NCBI RefSeq assembly: GCF_003583925.1
Contig: NZ_QYCN01000007.1
Coordinates: 82,544-137,945, forward strand
DNA length: 55,402 nt
DNA from: Hymenobacter rubripertinctus
GTDB lineage: Bacteria > Bacteroidota > Bacteroidia > Cytophagales > Hymenobacteraceae
Direction of reading: 5' to 3'
In this document: piece after piece, positions 1 through 9,149 of the stretch
How the letters are laid out: each line of letters opens with the position of its first letter
How positions within the stretch are numbered: the stretch's first letter is position 1
Made by a program: the position numbers and the translations under genes
The notes under the pieces: generated by a model
What the model was told of the DNA's origin: nothing
The model's database searches: none
What the model saw: the letters and a program-made list of their open reading frames with translations, nothing else

Positions 1-68
1 GGGGGCCACCGCTTTTTTTATGGGCCAGCCGGTGCAACCCGGCGGCCTGGCCGGTGGTACAACCGACT

Positions 69-830
69 ATGCCTGTTCTCTACGATGCCCCGGCCGCCGC
101 GAAAACCCTCCGCAACTACGAGGCGCTTCAGCGCTTTTATCCGCCGCTCACGTTGGAAAAACCCCGCCGCTCGCCCATGCGGGAGCTGATATCCACCGTT
201 CTGTCGCATCGCACTACCCATGCCGATGAGGAACTGGCCTACGACCGGATGCTGGCCGCTTTTGGCGACTGGGCCGGGGTGCTGGCTGCCCCGACGGCCG
301 AACTGGCCCACGCCATCCGAACCACCCGCTGGCCCGATACCCAGGCTCCGCGCATTCAGGAAATTCTGCGGCGCGTGAAGGCCGAACGGGGCGAGTTCGC
401 GCTCGACTTCCTGGCCCAGTGGCCTACCGCCGAGGGGATGCGGTGGCTGCACGATATGCCCGGCATCGGCCTGAAAACGGCCTCGCTGGTCCTGCTGTTC
501 AACTTTCACAAACCCGTGCTGCCCGTGGATACGCACGTCCACCGCATTGCCCAGCGAGTTGGGATGATCGGGCCGAAAACCTCCGCCGACAAAGCGCACC
601 AGCTGCTGCTGGCCCAGCTGCCCCCCGACCCGCTGGTGCTGCTCAACTTCCACAAGCACAACTACTGGCACGGCCAGAAGGTGTGTTTCTTCAGCCAGCC
701 CGACTGCGCCCGCTGTCCGCTCAAAGGCTTTTGCAACTACTACCTCGAACACCATGGCCCCGCTACCCCTGCGGCCCTGGCTGCCACGCCCGCCCGCTGG
801 GAAGTAGCCTGGGGCGAGTTGGCGCACTGA
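69..830 (+). CDS. nth: Endonuclease III, [4Fe-4S] DNA glycosylase/AP lyase
   Basis: This base-excision-repair enzyme removes oxidised pyrimidines and cleaves the abasic site. The 253-residue product has the helix-hairpin-helix segment MPGIGLKTAS with the catalytic lysine at about residue 136. The catalytic aspartate lies in PVDTHVHR at about residue 154. The C-terminal iron-sulfur loop follows the family pattern C-x6-C-x2-C-x5-C (CFFSQPDCARCPLKGFC). I chose the ATG at 69 over an in-frame GTG at 54 because homology-like sequence starts there. The protein is somewhat longer than E. coli Nth because of an N-terminal extension. It stands alone, followed by a repeat-rich spacer. Confidence 0.93.
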   Translation: MPVLYDAPAAAKTLRNYEALQRFYPPLTLEKPRRSPMRELISTVLSHRTTHADEELAYDRMLAAFGDWAGVLAAPTAELAHAIRTTRWPDTQAPRIQEILRRVKAERGEFALDFLAQWPTAEGMRWLHDMPGIGLKTASLVLLFNFHKPVLPVDTHVHRIAQRVGMIGPKTSADKAHQLLLAQLPPDPLVLLNFHKHNYWHGQKVCFFSQPDCARCPLKGFCNYYLEHHGPATPAALAATPARWEVAWGELAH

Positions 831-835
831 TTGTG

Positions 836-1141
836 AGCTGTTAGCTGAGAGCTGTTAGCTATCAGGGCAAACGCATGAACAGGAAGCCCTGGCGTTTCTG
901 ATGAGTGAGGGTACTTTTGCGCAATCCATTCTTAGGCTCGCTCCTTCCTGAAGGGCCTTCAAACGCGGCAAATGTATTCGACGATTTGTTCATGCGTTTG
1001 CCCTGGTTAGCTATTAGCTTTCGTTCGGGAGTTGTTCCAAAACTGCTGGTTGTAGCTTGCGGTGTGGATTGCCTGCCGAACCTTATTGGCTACGTGGATT
1101 CCTGAACAGAGCTAATCGCCAACAGCTCTCAGCTAACAGCT
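836..1141. repeat. Nested inverted-repeat element with 7-nt units
   Basis: This fills the whole gap between the nth stop and the next start. The outer arms at 836-856 and 1121-1141 are a perfect 21-nt inverted repeat built from 7-nt units of the type AGCTGTT/AGCTGAG. A second perfect 18-nt inverted repeat joins 864-881 and 987-1004 and is followed by two more units (GTTAGCT, ATTAGCT). A 66-codon open frame at 905-1105 lies inside and is probably not a gene. A TAnnTTTG box sits at 912-919. The element resembles a non-autonomous palindromic repeat. No transposase is present. Confidence 0.75.
912..919 (+). promoter_or_regulatory. Possible -7 box TACTTTTG inside the repeat element
   Basis: The octamer matches the Bacteroidota primary-sigma consensus TAnnTTTG. 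It lies about 230 nt upstream of the radical SAM gene, within the inverted-repeat element. No good -33 TTG is seen at the expected spacing, so this is a weak call. Confidence 0.3.
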
Positions 1142-1147
1142 TAAAAA

Positions 1148-2131
1148 ATGCGCCTCGTTCGTCATCCGGTCCTGTGCAATTACTACGTTACGTACCGGTG
1201 TAATGCCAAGTGCTCCTTCTGTGACATCTGGGAGAAACCCTCGCCCTATATCACGCTGGAGGACGTGGCGCAGAACCTGCGCGACCTGAAACGACTGGGC
1301 GTATCGGTGGTCGACTTTACCGGGGGCGAGCCGCTGCTCCACCGCCAGATTCATGAGTTTGTGGGCCTGGCCCACGATATGGGCTTTATTACGACGCTCA
1401 CCACCAACTGCCTGCTCTACCCCAAGTACGCCGAAAAGCTGCGCGGCAAAGTGGACATGCTGCACTTCTCGCTTGATTCCAGCGAGAAGGAAGTACACGA
1501 CAAGGGCCGGGGCGTGGCCTGTTTCGATTTCGTGCTCGAAAGCATCCGGGTGGCCCGCGAGCTGGGGGAGCGGCCCGACGTGCTGTTCACCGTGTTCCGG
1601 GAAAATCTGGCCGACCTGGAAAACGTGTACCGCGACATCACCCGGCCCAACAAGCTGGTGCTCATTCTCAACCCCGCTTTCGACTACAACGGCGTAGATG
1701 CGGGTGGGCAGCTCACGGAGGCCGAGCTGGACTACCTGTCTGACTTCGGCAAGCGTCCGGGCGTTTATTTGAATGAGGCCTTCATTCAGCTCCGCCGCGA
1801 CGGGGGTAACCATGTGGCCGCGCCCGTGTGCCGGGCGGCCAGCACCACACTGGTTATTTCGCCCTCCAACGAACTGGTGCTGCCCTGCTACCACCTGGGC
1901 GAACAGAAATTTCCGGTTCAAGGCCGGCTCTTCGACCTCTATAATTCGGCCGAAGTGCAGCAGCTGGCCGCCCTCGAAGGGCGGCTGCCCCAGTGCGAGG
2001 GCTGCACCATCAACTGCTATATGCAGCCCAGCTTTGCCGTCGAAACCAGCAAATATTTCTGGCAGGCGCTGCCCAGCACCCTCAAATACAACTGGGAAAA
2101 AGGCACCTGGAAACGGATGATTTTCAGCTGA
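1148..2131 (+). CDS. Radical SAM protein with SPASM-like C-terminus
   Basis: This is a radical S-adenosylmethionine enzyme of about 327 residues. The cluster-binding motif CNAKCSFC (C18, C22, C25) sits near the N-terminus and is followed by the SAM-contacting FTGGEPLL. The C-terminal third has extra cysteines (VCRAAS, LPCYHLGE, CEGCTINC) of the kind that hold an auxiliary cluster in SPASM/Twitch proteins. The substrate cannot be told from sequence. There is no peptide precursor or biosynthetic partner beside it, so a RiPP role is not supported. The ATG at 1148 lies directly against the end of the preceding repeat and has no Shine-Dalgarno sequence. An HpnH-like or peptide-modifying role is possible. 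Confidence 0.85.
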   Translation: MRLVRHPVLCNYYVTYRCNAKCSFCDIWEKPSPYITLEDVAQNLRDLKRLGVSVVDFTGGEPLLHRQIHEFVGLAHDMGFITTLTTNCLLYPKYAEKLRGKVDMLHFSLDSSEKEVHDKGRGVACFDFVLESIRVARELGERPDVLFTVFRENLADLENVYRDITRPNKLVLILNPAFDYNGVDAGGQLTEAELDYLSDFGKRPGVYLNEAFIQLRRDGGNHVAAPVCRAASTTLVISPSNELVLPCYHLGEQKFPVQGRLFDLYNSAEVQQLAALEGRLPQCEGCTINCYMQPSFAVETSKYFWQALPSTLKYNWEKGTWKRMIFS

Positions 2132-2331
2132 AAAAGCAGGAAGCTAAGCGGTGGGAAGGGGGGGGACATGTGGCGCGGTCCGTTGGCGTTACGCCGCGGC
2201 AAACGCTGCGGCCGGTTTGGCGGCCAGCTGCCTCCACAAACACTGGTGTTGCGGCGGCTCGTGAGGGCGGCTGTTTCTCTGCTTCGGGGAGGGCAGTCGA
2301 TGGTGCAGAAAGCAGAAAATAAGCTACGAAG

Positions 2332-2374
2332 AAGGTAGGTTATTCTTCTGGAGTAGAATAATAACCTACCTTTT
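2332..2374 (+). terminator. Hairpin with T tract in the 2132-2579 spacer
   Basis: AAGGTAGGTTATT at 2332-2344 pairs perfectly with 2360-2372 and is followed by TT. It lies 200 nt after the radical SAM stop, so it may terminate that transcript. The rest of the 448-nt spacer (2132-2579) holds no credible gene. Confidence 0.5.
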
Positions 2375-2579
2375 GGCGGCCTCGTCTCCGGCGAAACTCA
2401 TGCCCCGGCTACTGCCGCGTGCACTAACTGCGGCAGTGCTTGCCAGATAATCGGAACCGGAAGTCGTGCTGCGCGGAGCGTACCTCTGTAAACCGGGCCT
2501 TGGACGGGCCGCGCCTCTTCGCGTAACGGAAGCTCGATGACTTCCTCATTTTCCTGCTTTCTCACTTTTTAATCACCCA

Positions 2580-3089
2580 ATGGCTACTATTCTTCCCGTT
2601 CGGGGGAAACACCCGCAGCTAGGCCCCGATTGTTTCGTGGCCGACAACGCGACCATCGTGGGCGACGTGACGCTGGGCCGCCACTGCACCGTGTGGTTCA
2701 ATGCCGTAGTGCGCGGCGACGTGAACAGCATCCGCATCGGCGAGCAGACCAACATTCAGGACGGGGCCGTGCTGCACTGCACCTACCTCAGGGCGGCTAC
2801 CACCATTGGGGCGCGGGTGAGCATTGGCCACCGGGCCATTGTGCACGGCTGCACCATCGAGGACGACGTGCTGATTGGGATGGGGGCCATTGTGATGGAC
2901 CACGCCGTGGTGGGCACGGGCTGCATTATTGCCGCCGGGGCCGTGGTGCTGGAAAATACCCGCTGCGAGCCGGGCTACCTCTACGCCGGAGTGCCGGCCC
3001 GCCGCATCAAGCCCGTTACGGAGCAGCAGCGGGCCACTATCGGCCAAACGGCCGAGAATTACGTGTTGTACGCCAGCTGGTTCGCATAA
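2580..3089 (+). CDS. Gamma-carbonic-anhydrase family hexapeptide-repeat protein
   Basis: This is a left-handed beta-helix protein of 169 residues, the normal size for the YrdA/PaaY/gamma-CA-like family. It shows isoleucine/valine-spaced hexapeptide repeats throughout. The three metal-site histidines expected in this trimeric family can be placed in VLHCTYL, SIGHRAI and VHGCT. The short C-terminal helix (EQQRATIGQTAENY) is also typical. Family members bind zinc or iron, and only some have proven carbonic anhydrase activity, so the catalytic role is uncertain. The start follows a T/C-rich stretch with no Shine-Dalgarno. The gene is monocistronic as far as can be seen. Confidence 0.88.
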   Translation: MATILPVRGKHPQLGPDCFVADNATIVGDVTLGRHCTVWFNAVVRGDVNSIRIGEQTNIQDGAVLHCTYLRAATTIGARVSIGHRAIVHGCTIEDDVLIGMGAIVMDHAVVGTGCIIAAGAVVLENTRCEPGYLYAGVPARRIKPVTEQQRATIGQTAENYVLYASWFA

Positions 3090-3209
3090 TTTTTTTGCGA
3101 CAGTACGCAGAAACGATATTTCTCAATAGATTTGTTCGGCCCTATTGGGGAGTTTACAGAATTCTTTAAAAAGGCTATCGATTCATTTTTATCCCCCTTT
3201 TCATTTTCC

Positions 3210-3737
3210 ATGAAAAAGTACTACGCCTACCTGTCAACCGCGCTCATCGCACTGACGGCCCTTTCCTCTTGCAACCGCGCCAACTATGCGTTTAAGCCAG
3301 CATCGTCGGCTTACCACGGAACGGAAGTTGCCCGTACTGCTCCCAGCGTACCCGAACTGTCGGAGGCGACTGTTGAAGCGCCCGCCGCCGCAGTAAAGCC
3401 CGCTCCCGAAACGGCCGTAATTGCTCCGGCCATTGTCGCCCGCCAGCGCGTGTCGGCCGCCGTTAAAAGCAGCGCTAGCCAGCGCGTGGCTCCGGTTGCG
3501 AAAACTTCGGCTTTGCAGAGCCGGCTGGTGGCCAAAGTGGCCAAGCGAATCGACCACCAGAACGTAGCGTCAACTACTCAGGCCCAATCCAAGGCCGGAA
3601 AAGCCGCTATCGTCACGCTCGTTGGCCTGGTGCTGCTGCTGCTAGGTGTCGCAGGCGTTCCTATCGTAGGCCTGATTGGTCTGATTGCGCTTATCGTGGG
3701 CATTGTTCTGCTCATCGTTGCGCTGGTGAACGGCTAA
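3210..3737 (+). CDS. Lipoprotein with two C-terminal hydrophobic segments
   Basis: I do not recognise a named family. The ATG at 3210 gives a lipoprotein signal peptide ending in LSSC, so the mature protein should be acylated at that cysteine. An Ala/Val/Pro-rich low-complexity region of about 100 residues follows. The last 45 residues are very hydrophobic (VTLVGLVLLLLGVAG, then LIGLIALIVGIVLLIVALV) and form two likely membrane helices. The combination of an N-terminal lipid anchor and C-terminal membrane segments is shared with the lipoprotein at 15736-16254. The longer frame starting at 3132 (TTG) would bury the signal peptide and is rejected. A strong hairpin terminator follows. Confidence 0.75.
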   Translation: MKKYYAYLSTALIALTALSSCNRANYAFKPASSAYHGTEVARTAPSVPELSEATVEAPAAAVKPAPETAVIAPAIVARQRVSAAVKSSASQRVAPVAKTSALQSRLVAKVAKRIDHQNVASTTQAQSKAGKAAIVTLVGLVLLLLGVAGVPIVGLIGLIALIVGIVLLIVALVNG

Positions 3738-3751
3738 CCAGGCTTCTCCAC

Positions 3752-3805
3752 GCCGGACACACAACGCGCCGTCTCCTCAAGGGGACGGCGCGTTGTGTGT
3801 CCGGC
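3752..3805. terminator. Bidirectional terminator, 22-bp perfect stem
   Basis: The arms 3752-3773 and 3784-3805 are perfect inverted complements around a 10-nt loop. The hairpin lies between convergent genes (lipoprotein on plus, CNNM/CorC protein on minus), so it likely ends both transcripts. Confidence 0.85.
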
Positions 3806-3873
3806 ATATTGCATGAGGGCCGTCGGCCCGGGGCTCCATGTAGGGACCGGAGCCGGGCAAACCGGGCAGGAGG

Positions 3874-5205
3874 CTACAGGTCCAGCGTCTGGCCGATTTC
3901 GGCCTCCTGCTCCTCCCCATTCATAACGCGGATCTGGACCAGCTCCACGGCGCGGCGGGAGCGTTTGAGCACCCGGAATTCGTAGTTGTCGAGCATGGCC
4001 ACGTCGCCGACTTCCGGGATGTTGCCGTAGAGCACGTTCAGCAAGCCGCCCACGGTTTCGTAGTCGTCGCCCTCGGGCAGGGGGTGGGGCAGGTGCTCGT
4101 TGGCGTCGGGGATGGGCGTGGCGGTATTCACGCGGTACTCGGTTTCGGATACCTTTTCTACCACCGGCACCTCATTGTCGTACTCGTCCTGGATTTCGCC
4201 CACCAGCTCCTCCATAATATCCTCAATGGTGACGATGCCCGACACGCCCCCGAACTCGTCGGACACGATGGCCATGTGCATGTGTTTGCGCTGGAACTGG
4301 CGCAGCAGGCGGTTGATTTTCTTGGTTTCGGGAACGAAGTAGGCGGGGCGAATGATTTTGGCCAGCTCCAGCGGCTCCTGCCGCCGGATGATCTGGAGCA
4401 GGTCCTTCACGTAGAGCACGCCCACGATGTTGTCGATATTGAGCTCATAGACCGGAATGCGCGAGTAGCCCTCGTTGTAGACCACTTCCAGCACCGCGTC
4501 TTCGGGCGTATTCATTTCCAGGGCGACCAGCTTGGTGCGGGGCACCATAATCTGCTTCACCATCCGGTCGTTGAACTCGAACACGTTTTCCAGCAGCTCA
4601 TGCTCCGACTCCTGGATTTCGCCGCTCTGCTTGCTCTGGTCGAGCAGCATCCGCAGCTCTTCGGAGGTGTGCACGTCCGCGCCGTGAGACGAAACCACGC
4701 CAAAAATGCGCAGCACCAGATTCGAGAGCTTATCAAGTGACCAGATCAGCGGAAAGGTCAGGAAGGCAAAGGCCCGCAACGGAATGGCAATGGCCATGCT
4801 CGTGGCTTCGGGTTTCTGAATGGCCAGCACCTTGGGGGCCTGCTCACCGAGGACGATGTGCATGACGGTGATAAGCGAAAAAGACGTGACAATGGCAATC
4901 TGGTGCACCATGGAGGGGGCCACTACCAGGCCGAACTTCTCGATAACGGCCAGAATAACTTCGGCCACCACGCTTTCTCCAATCCAACCCAGGGCCAGCG
5001 AGGCCAGCGTGATGCCGAGCTGGGTGGCCGAGAGGTAGTAGTTCATCTCGTGCAGCATCGACTGCAAGAGCTGGGCGATGCGGTTGCCGCTCTGGGCTTT
5101 CAACTCAATCTGGGAAAGCCGCACCTTGACGAAGGCAAACTCGGCGGCCACGAAGAATCCGTTGGCGGCCACCAGCAGAATAGTCAGTAAAATCTTTAAG
5201 CCCAT
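3874..5205 (-). CDS. CNNM/CorC family (DUF21-CBS-CorC) membrane protein
   Basis: This hemolysin-C/CorC-like inner-membrane protein has 443 residues. Family members are linked to magnesium/cobalt export or cation homeostasis. The N-terminal DUF21 domain carries about four membrane segments, starting MGLKILLTILLVAANGFF. Two CBS motifs follow (MVPRTKLVAL and HMAIVSDEFGGVSGIVTIED). The C-terminal CorC_HlyC domain contains the typical GDDYETVGGLL segment. I chose the ATG at 5203-5205 over a longer frame to 5304 because the hydrophobic N-terminus starts there and a promoter lies at 5251-5258. It is divergent from dsbD and convergent with the lipoprotein. Confidence 0.9.
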   Translation of the reverse strand: MGLKILLTILLVAANGFFVAAEFAFVKVRLSQIELKAQSGNRIAQLLQSMLHEMNYYLSATQLGITLASLALGWIGESVVAEVILAVIEKFGLVVAPSMVHQIAIVTSFSLITVMHIVLGEQAPKVLAIQKPEATSMAIAIPLRAFAFLTFPLIWSLDKLSNLVLRIFGVVSSHGADVHTSEELRMLLDQSKQSGEIQESEHELLENVFEFNDRMVKQIMVPRTKLVALEMNTPEDAVLEVVYNEGYSRIPVYELNIDNIVGVLYVKDLLQIIRRQEPLELAKIIRPAYFVPETKKINRLLRQFQRKHMHMAIVSDEFGGVSGIVTIEDIMEELVGEIQDEYDNEVPVVEKVSETEYRVNTATPIPDANEHLPHPLPEGDDYETVGGLLNVLYGNIPEVGDVAMLDNYEFRVLKRSRRAVELVQIRVMNGEEQEAEIGQTLDL

Positions 5206-5250
5206 AGGTGCGGAAGGCGGGCTCAACCGGCCCGGTCTTCCTTTGTATGG

Positions 5251-5258
5251 CAAAAGTA
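5251..5258 (-). promoter_or_regulatory. -7 box TACTTTTG for the CNNM/CorC gene
   Basis: It matches the Bacteroidota consensus TAnnTTTG on the minus strand, 46 nt upstream of the chosen ATG. This also supports the shorter start. Confidence 0.6.
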
Positions 5259-5433
5259 CGACATTCGGCGCAAGGGGTTGGACTTGCCCCCGTATCTGGT
5301 CCATGAGTGGCCGCAGCGTGCGGCGGCGGTGGCCCTATCCGCGAACCAGATAAACCAGTTCCGTCGTGCGGCTGTTGCCGTTTCTGCCGATCTTTACACT
5401 TCTTCTTCGGCTTCCCGTCGTTTTTTGCTCCTT

Positions 5434-7635
5434 ATGCTGCGTCGTTTCTTCTTTCTGCCAGTGCTGCTGGCCCTGCTGTTTTCCTTCGCCGGTACGGCGC
5501 AGGTGCTCAAGCCCACCCGGCTCACTACTGTCATCAGCCAACCCGCCGCCCGCGTGGGCGAGGAGCTGGAGCTGATCGTGAACGCGCGCATCGAGGATAA
5601 GTGGCACCTGTACGCCACCAACTTCGACCCTGATCTGGGGCCTACGGTGTTTTCTTTTGCCTTCGTCAAGAGCCCTGCCTATGAGCTGGTGGGCGCGCCC
5701 AAATCGGTAGGCGCCCAGAAGCACTACGACGACGTGTTCAAGGGCAACGTTACCTACTTCGAGAAAACCGGCCAGATCCGCCAGCGCATCCGGGTGTTGC
5801 AGCCGGGCTCGCTCACTATCAAGGCCGAGGCCGAGTTCCAGAGCTGCACCGACGTGGACGGTAAGTGCATTCCGGGTGAGGAAAGCCTCACCTTCGGTCC
5901 CATCGACGTTGCCGGGGCCGCCGCCGCCGCGCCCCGCGAAACTGCCGCCCCGGTTGCCCCTGCCACTACGGCCGCCACTACGGCCGCCACTGCTGCTGCG
6001 CCGGCTACCGCGCCGGTTGTGGCGGCCGGTACCCCGGCCCCTACTGCCGACCCGGCCACCGTTGCCGCGGGGCCGGCCCCGGCGGTCGTAGCCGCGGCCA
6101 ACGCCGCAACGTCGGCGGCCGTTGCGCCCGCCCTGGCGGCGGCAGCCGAGCCGGTGGCGGCTGCCGGGGGGCTGTGGGGGTTCGCGCTTACCGCCTTTCT
6201 GTTCGGCTTAAGCGCCCTGATTACGCCCTGCGTCTTCCCACTGATTCCGATGACCGTTTCGTTCTTCACCAGCGGTAACGACAGCCGTTCGCGCGGAATT
6301 CTGAAGGCCGCCGTCTATGGCCTGAGCATCATCGTGATTTACGTGCTGATTGGCGTGGTGGTCGCCGCTTTGCTCGGCCAGGATGGCCCCAACCTTATTG
6401 CCACGCACTGGCTGCCGAACCTGATTTTCTTCGCTGTATTTGTCGTTTTTGGCCTTTCCTTTCTGGGGCTTTTCGAAATTACCCTGCCCCACGGCCTGGT
6501 CAACAAGATTGATGCGCAGGCCGATAAAGGGGGGTGGATTGGCGTGTTCTTCATGGCCCTCACCCTGGTACTGGTTTCTTTTTCCTGCACCGGCCCCATC
6601 GTGGGCACTATTCTCGGGCTCTCATCGCGCGGGGAGCGAATTGCCCCGGTAGTGGGTATGTTGGGCTTCTCGCTGGCCTTTGCGCTGCCGTTCACGCTGT
6701 TTGCCATCTTCCCGGCCTGGCTGAAAAGCCTGCCCCGCTCGGGTGGCTGGCTGAACACGGTGAAGGTCACGCTGGGCTTCGTGGAATTGATGCTGGCCCT
6801 CAAGTTTCTGAGCATGGCCGACCTGGCCTACCACTGGAACCTGCTCCCGCGCGACATCTACTTGGTGCTCTGGATTGCCCTCTCGGGCCTGCTGGGGCTT
6901 TACCTGCTGGGCCGCTTTAAACTCTCCCACGACTCCGACCTGACCCACCTGAGCGTGGGCCGGCTGCTGATGGCGGTACTTTCCTTCAGCTTCATGACCT
7001 ACCTGGTGCCGGGCCTGTTCGGGGCTCCGCTACCGTTGCTGGCCGGCTACCTGCCCCCCCAGAGCCGCACCGATTTCACGGTGGCGGCCGCTTCGGCCCC
7101 GGCCGTTGCCACGGCCACCACGCCCAACGCTGCCTGCGAAGTCCCCCGCTACGGCGACTTTCTGGAGCTGCCCCACGGCCTGTCGGGCTTTTTCGATCTG
7201 GAACAGGCCCAGCGTTGCGCCAAAGCCCAGAACAAACCCTTGTTCATCGATTTCACCGGTCATGCCTGCGTGAACTGCCGCAAGATGGAGGCCACCGTCT
7301 GGAGCGACCCGCAGGTACTCAAGCGCCTGCAAAACGATTTCGTGGTGGTGGCCCTCTACGTAGATGACAAGGTGGAACTGCCGGCCAGCGAAGTGTACGT
7401 GTCGAAGTACGATGGCAAAGAAAAGACCACGCTGGGCAAAAAAAACGCCGACCTTCAGCTCGCCGCCTTCAACGTGAATGCCCAGCCGTATTACGTGCTG
7501 CTCGACCCCAATGCCCCCGCCGACCTGGCCCACGCGCTGGCCCCGCCCATCGGCTACGAGCCCGATGTGGCCGAATTCGTACGGTTCCTGGATGCCGGCT
7601 TGGCGCGCTACCGCCAGCAGGTTGCGGCCCGGTAA
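5434..7635 (+). CDS. dsbD: Thiol:disulfide interchange protein DsbD
   Basis: DsbD passes electrons from cytoplasmic thioredoxin across the inner membrane to periplasmic partners. The 733-residue protein starts with a signal peptide (MLRRFFFLPVLLALLFSF). Its periplasmic alpha domain carries the redox pair C138/C145 (FQSCTDVDGKC). A long Ala/Thr/Pro linker (about residues 165-240) follows. The membrane beta domain has the two catalytic cysteines C266 (ITPCVFPLIP) and C385 (SFSCTGPIVG). The C-terminal thioredoxin-like domain has the motif C612-V-N-C615, where E. coli has CVAC. The long low-complexity linker is unusual. Thioredoxin itself is at 11271-11600 but not in the same operon. Confidence 0.95.
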   Translation: MLRRFFFLPVLLALLFSFAGTAQVLKPTRLTTVISQPAARVGEELELIVNARIEDKWHLYATNFDPDLGPTVFSFAFVKSPAYELVGAPKSVGAQKHYDDVFKGNVTYFEKTGQIRQRIRVLQPGSLTIKAEAEFQSCTDVDGKCIPGEESLTFGPIDVAGAAAAAPRETAAPVAPATTAATTAATAAAPATAPVVAAGTPAPTADPATVAAGPAPAVVAAANAATSAAVAPALAAAAEPVAAAGGLWGFALTAFLFGLSALITPCVFPLIPMTVSFFTSGNDSRSRGILKAAVYGLSIIVIYVLIGVVVAALLGQDGPNLIATHWLPNLIFFAVFVVFGLSFLGLFEITLPHGLVNKIDAQADKGGWIGVFFMALTLVLVSFSCTGPIVGTILGLSSRGERIAPVVGMLGFSLAFALPFTLFAIFPAWLKSLPRSGGWLNTVKVTLGFVELMLALKFLSMADLAYHWNLLPRDIYLVLWIALSGLLGLYLLGRFKLSHDSDLTHLSVGRLLMAVLSFSFMTYLVPGLFGAPLPLLAGYLPPQSRTDFTVAAASAPAVATATTPNAACEVPRYGDFLELPHGLSGFFDLEQAQRCAKAQNKPLFIDFTGHACVNCRKMEATVWSDPQVLKRLQNDFVVVALYVDDKVELPASEVYVSKYDGKEKTTLGKKNADLQLAAFNVNAQPYYVLLDPNAPADLAHALAPPIGYEPDVAEFVRFLDAGLARYRQQVAAR

Positions 7636-7677
7636 CGCCGGCTCACACGCTGCCCGGCTCCGCCACGTAAACCAAAC

Positions 7678-7715
7678 CGCCGGCCCTGGCTTCAAATCCG
7701 GGTCCGGCGTTTTAT
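7678..7715 (+). terminator. Terminator after dsbD
   Basis: The arms 7678-7689 and 7698-7709 pair over 12 positions with one mismatch and one G-T, followed by TTTTAT. It separates dsbD from the isoaspartyl peptidase. Confidence 0.7.
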
Positions 7716-7769
7716 CTTGCTGGTGATACCTCTCTCGCTCCAAGCGTTCATCTTTTTACTCCGCTGATT

Positions 7770-8888
7770 ATGCTCCAGTCCCTGCGCCTTTGCCTGGCTT
7801 CGATGCTGCTGGTTGTTCCCGCCCTGGGGCAGGCCCAATCGGCCACCTCTGCCGCGCCCGATCCGTCGCGCATTACGCTCGTCATTCACGGCGGGGCCGG
7901 TACTATCACCCGCGCCCTGATGACGCCCGAAAAGGAGCAAGCCTACCAGCAAGCCCTGAACCAGGCCCTGGACGCGGGCTACGCCGTGCTGAAGCGGGGG
8001 GGCACTTCCCCGGATGCGGTGGAAGCCGCCATCCGGATTATGGAAGACTCCCCGCTTTTTAATGCGGGGAAAGGGGCCGTATTCACCCACGACGGCCGCA
8101 ACGAGATGGATGCGGCCATCATGGATGGGCGTACGCTGGCGGCGGGTTCGGTGGCGGGCATCACGGTGGTGCGCAACCCCATCCGGGCGGCCCGGGCCGT
8201 GATGGAACAGTCGGAACACGTGTTGCTCACGGGACCGGGAGCCGAGCAGTTCGCCCGCGAAAAGGGGCTGGACATTGTGGAGCCGGGCTACTTCTACACC
8301 GAAGCCCGGCACCAGCAGCTGGAGAAGGCCCTGGCCGAGGAGCGGAAGCCCGGCACGCCCGATCAACTCAACGCGCCCTCTGCCGCCCCCGAGAAAGGAA
8401 AGGCAAAAATCAAGGCCGGTAAGGCTCAGGGCGCGGTACTGCCCAACGAGCAGATTTTTACGGAAGGCAAAAAATACGGCACAGTGGGCGCCGTCGCCCT
8501 CGACCAGTTCGGCAACCTGGCGGCCGCTACCAGCACCGGCGGCATGACCAACAAGCGCTACGGCCGGGTTGGCGACGCACCCATTATCGGGGCGGGCACT
8601 TATGCCGACAACCAGAGCTGCGCCGTTTCCTGCACGGGCTGGGGCGAATACTTCCTCCGGGCCACCGTGGCCCGCGATGTGGCCGCCCGCATGGAGTTTG
8701 CCGGCCAGGCAGTAGGAGCCGCCGCCCAGGCCACCATCGATAAGGTGGGCAAACTAGGGGGCGACGGGGGCCTGATTGCCGTGGATGCGAAGGGCAACAT
8801 TGCTATGCCGTTCAACTCGGCCGGCATGTACCGGGCCTACATCCGGGCCAGCGGAGAACGAAAGGTCCAGATCTATAAGAACGAGTAG
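7770..8888 (+). CDS. Secreted isoaspartyl peptidase/L-asparaginase (Ntn hydrolase)
   Basis: This plant-type asparaginase/beta-aspartyl peptidase precursor has 372 residues. A signal peptide (MLQSLRLCLASMLLVVPALGQAQ) points to the periplasm. The enzyme autocleaves before the nucleophile threonine, found at residue 238 in KKYGTVGAVA. The downstream substrate loop (STGGMTNKRYGRVGDAPIIG, GAGTYADN) is intact. The N-terminal part has VIHGGAG and FNAGKGAVFTHDG, both typical. A lysine-rich linker (about residues 208-232) precedes the cleavage site. Such enzymes degrade isoaspartyl dipeptides and asparagine. The gene is monocistronic, with terminators on both sides. Confidence 0.93.
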   Translation: MLQSLRLCLASMLLVVPALGQAQSATSAAPDPSRITLVIHGGAGTITRALMTPEKEQAYQQALNQALDAGYAVLKRGGTSPDAVEAAIRIMEDSPLFNAGKGAVFTHDGRNEMDAAIMDGRTLAAGSVAGITVVRNPIRAARAVMEQSEHVLLTGPGAEQFAREKGLDIVEPGYFYTEARHQQLEKALAEERKPGTPDQLNAPSAAPEKGKAKIKAGKAQGAVLPNEQIFTEGKKYGTVGAVALDQFGNLAAATSTGGMTNKRYGRVGDAPIIGAGTYADNQSCAVSCTGWGEYFLRATVARDVAARMEFAGQAVGAAAQATIDKVGKLGGDGGLIAVDAKGNIAMPFNSAGMYRAYIRASGERKVQIYKNE

Positions 8889-8958
8889 CCTGCGTAAATG
8901 GCCCCGGTAAAGGAAAGGCGGCCCTCGAAAACGCGCCGGGTTGACATTGTAAAAAGAC

Positions 8959-8988
8959 AAAGGCTCCCGGCAGTAGCCGGGAGCCTTT
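8959..8988 (+). terminator. Terminator after the isoaspartyl peptidase
   Basis: A perfect 12-bp stem (8959-8970 with 8977-8988) around a 6-nt loop is followed by AT-rich sequence, 70 nt after the stop codon. Confidence 0.8.
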
Positions 8989-9112
8989 ATTTCAGGAATA
9001 TCCGTGGGTTTTCGAGTGAAAAAGGCGAACTTTGCGCCCGGATTACCAAAAATCTGGTGTCAGAACGGCAAAAGGAATCAGAAGGAAGCTGGTCGAAGAA
9101 AGGAAAAAGAAA

Positions 9113-9138
9113 AGGCGGCACCCACCCAGATGCCGCCT
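9113..9138 (-). terminator. Terminator of the tRNA-like RNA unit
   Basis: On the minus strand an 8-bp stem (9131-9138 with 9113-9120) closes a 10-nt loop TCTGGGTGGG and is followed by TTTTCTTTTTCC. This is a good intrinsic terminator for minus-strand transcription from 9365. The same loop recurs in the hairpin at 9150-9169. Confidence 0.7.
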
Positions 9139-9149
9139 CTCAATTCAGA

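Noticed and set aside
905..1105. 66-codon open frame inside the first inverted-repeat element
   Set aside because: It lies within palindromic DNA, has no family-like features, and its start is only a box-like TTG/ATG context.
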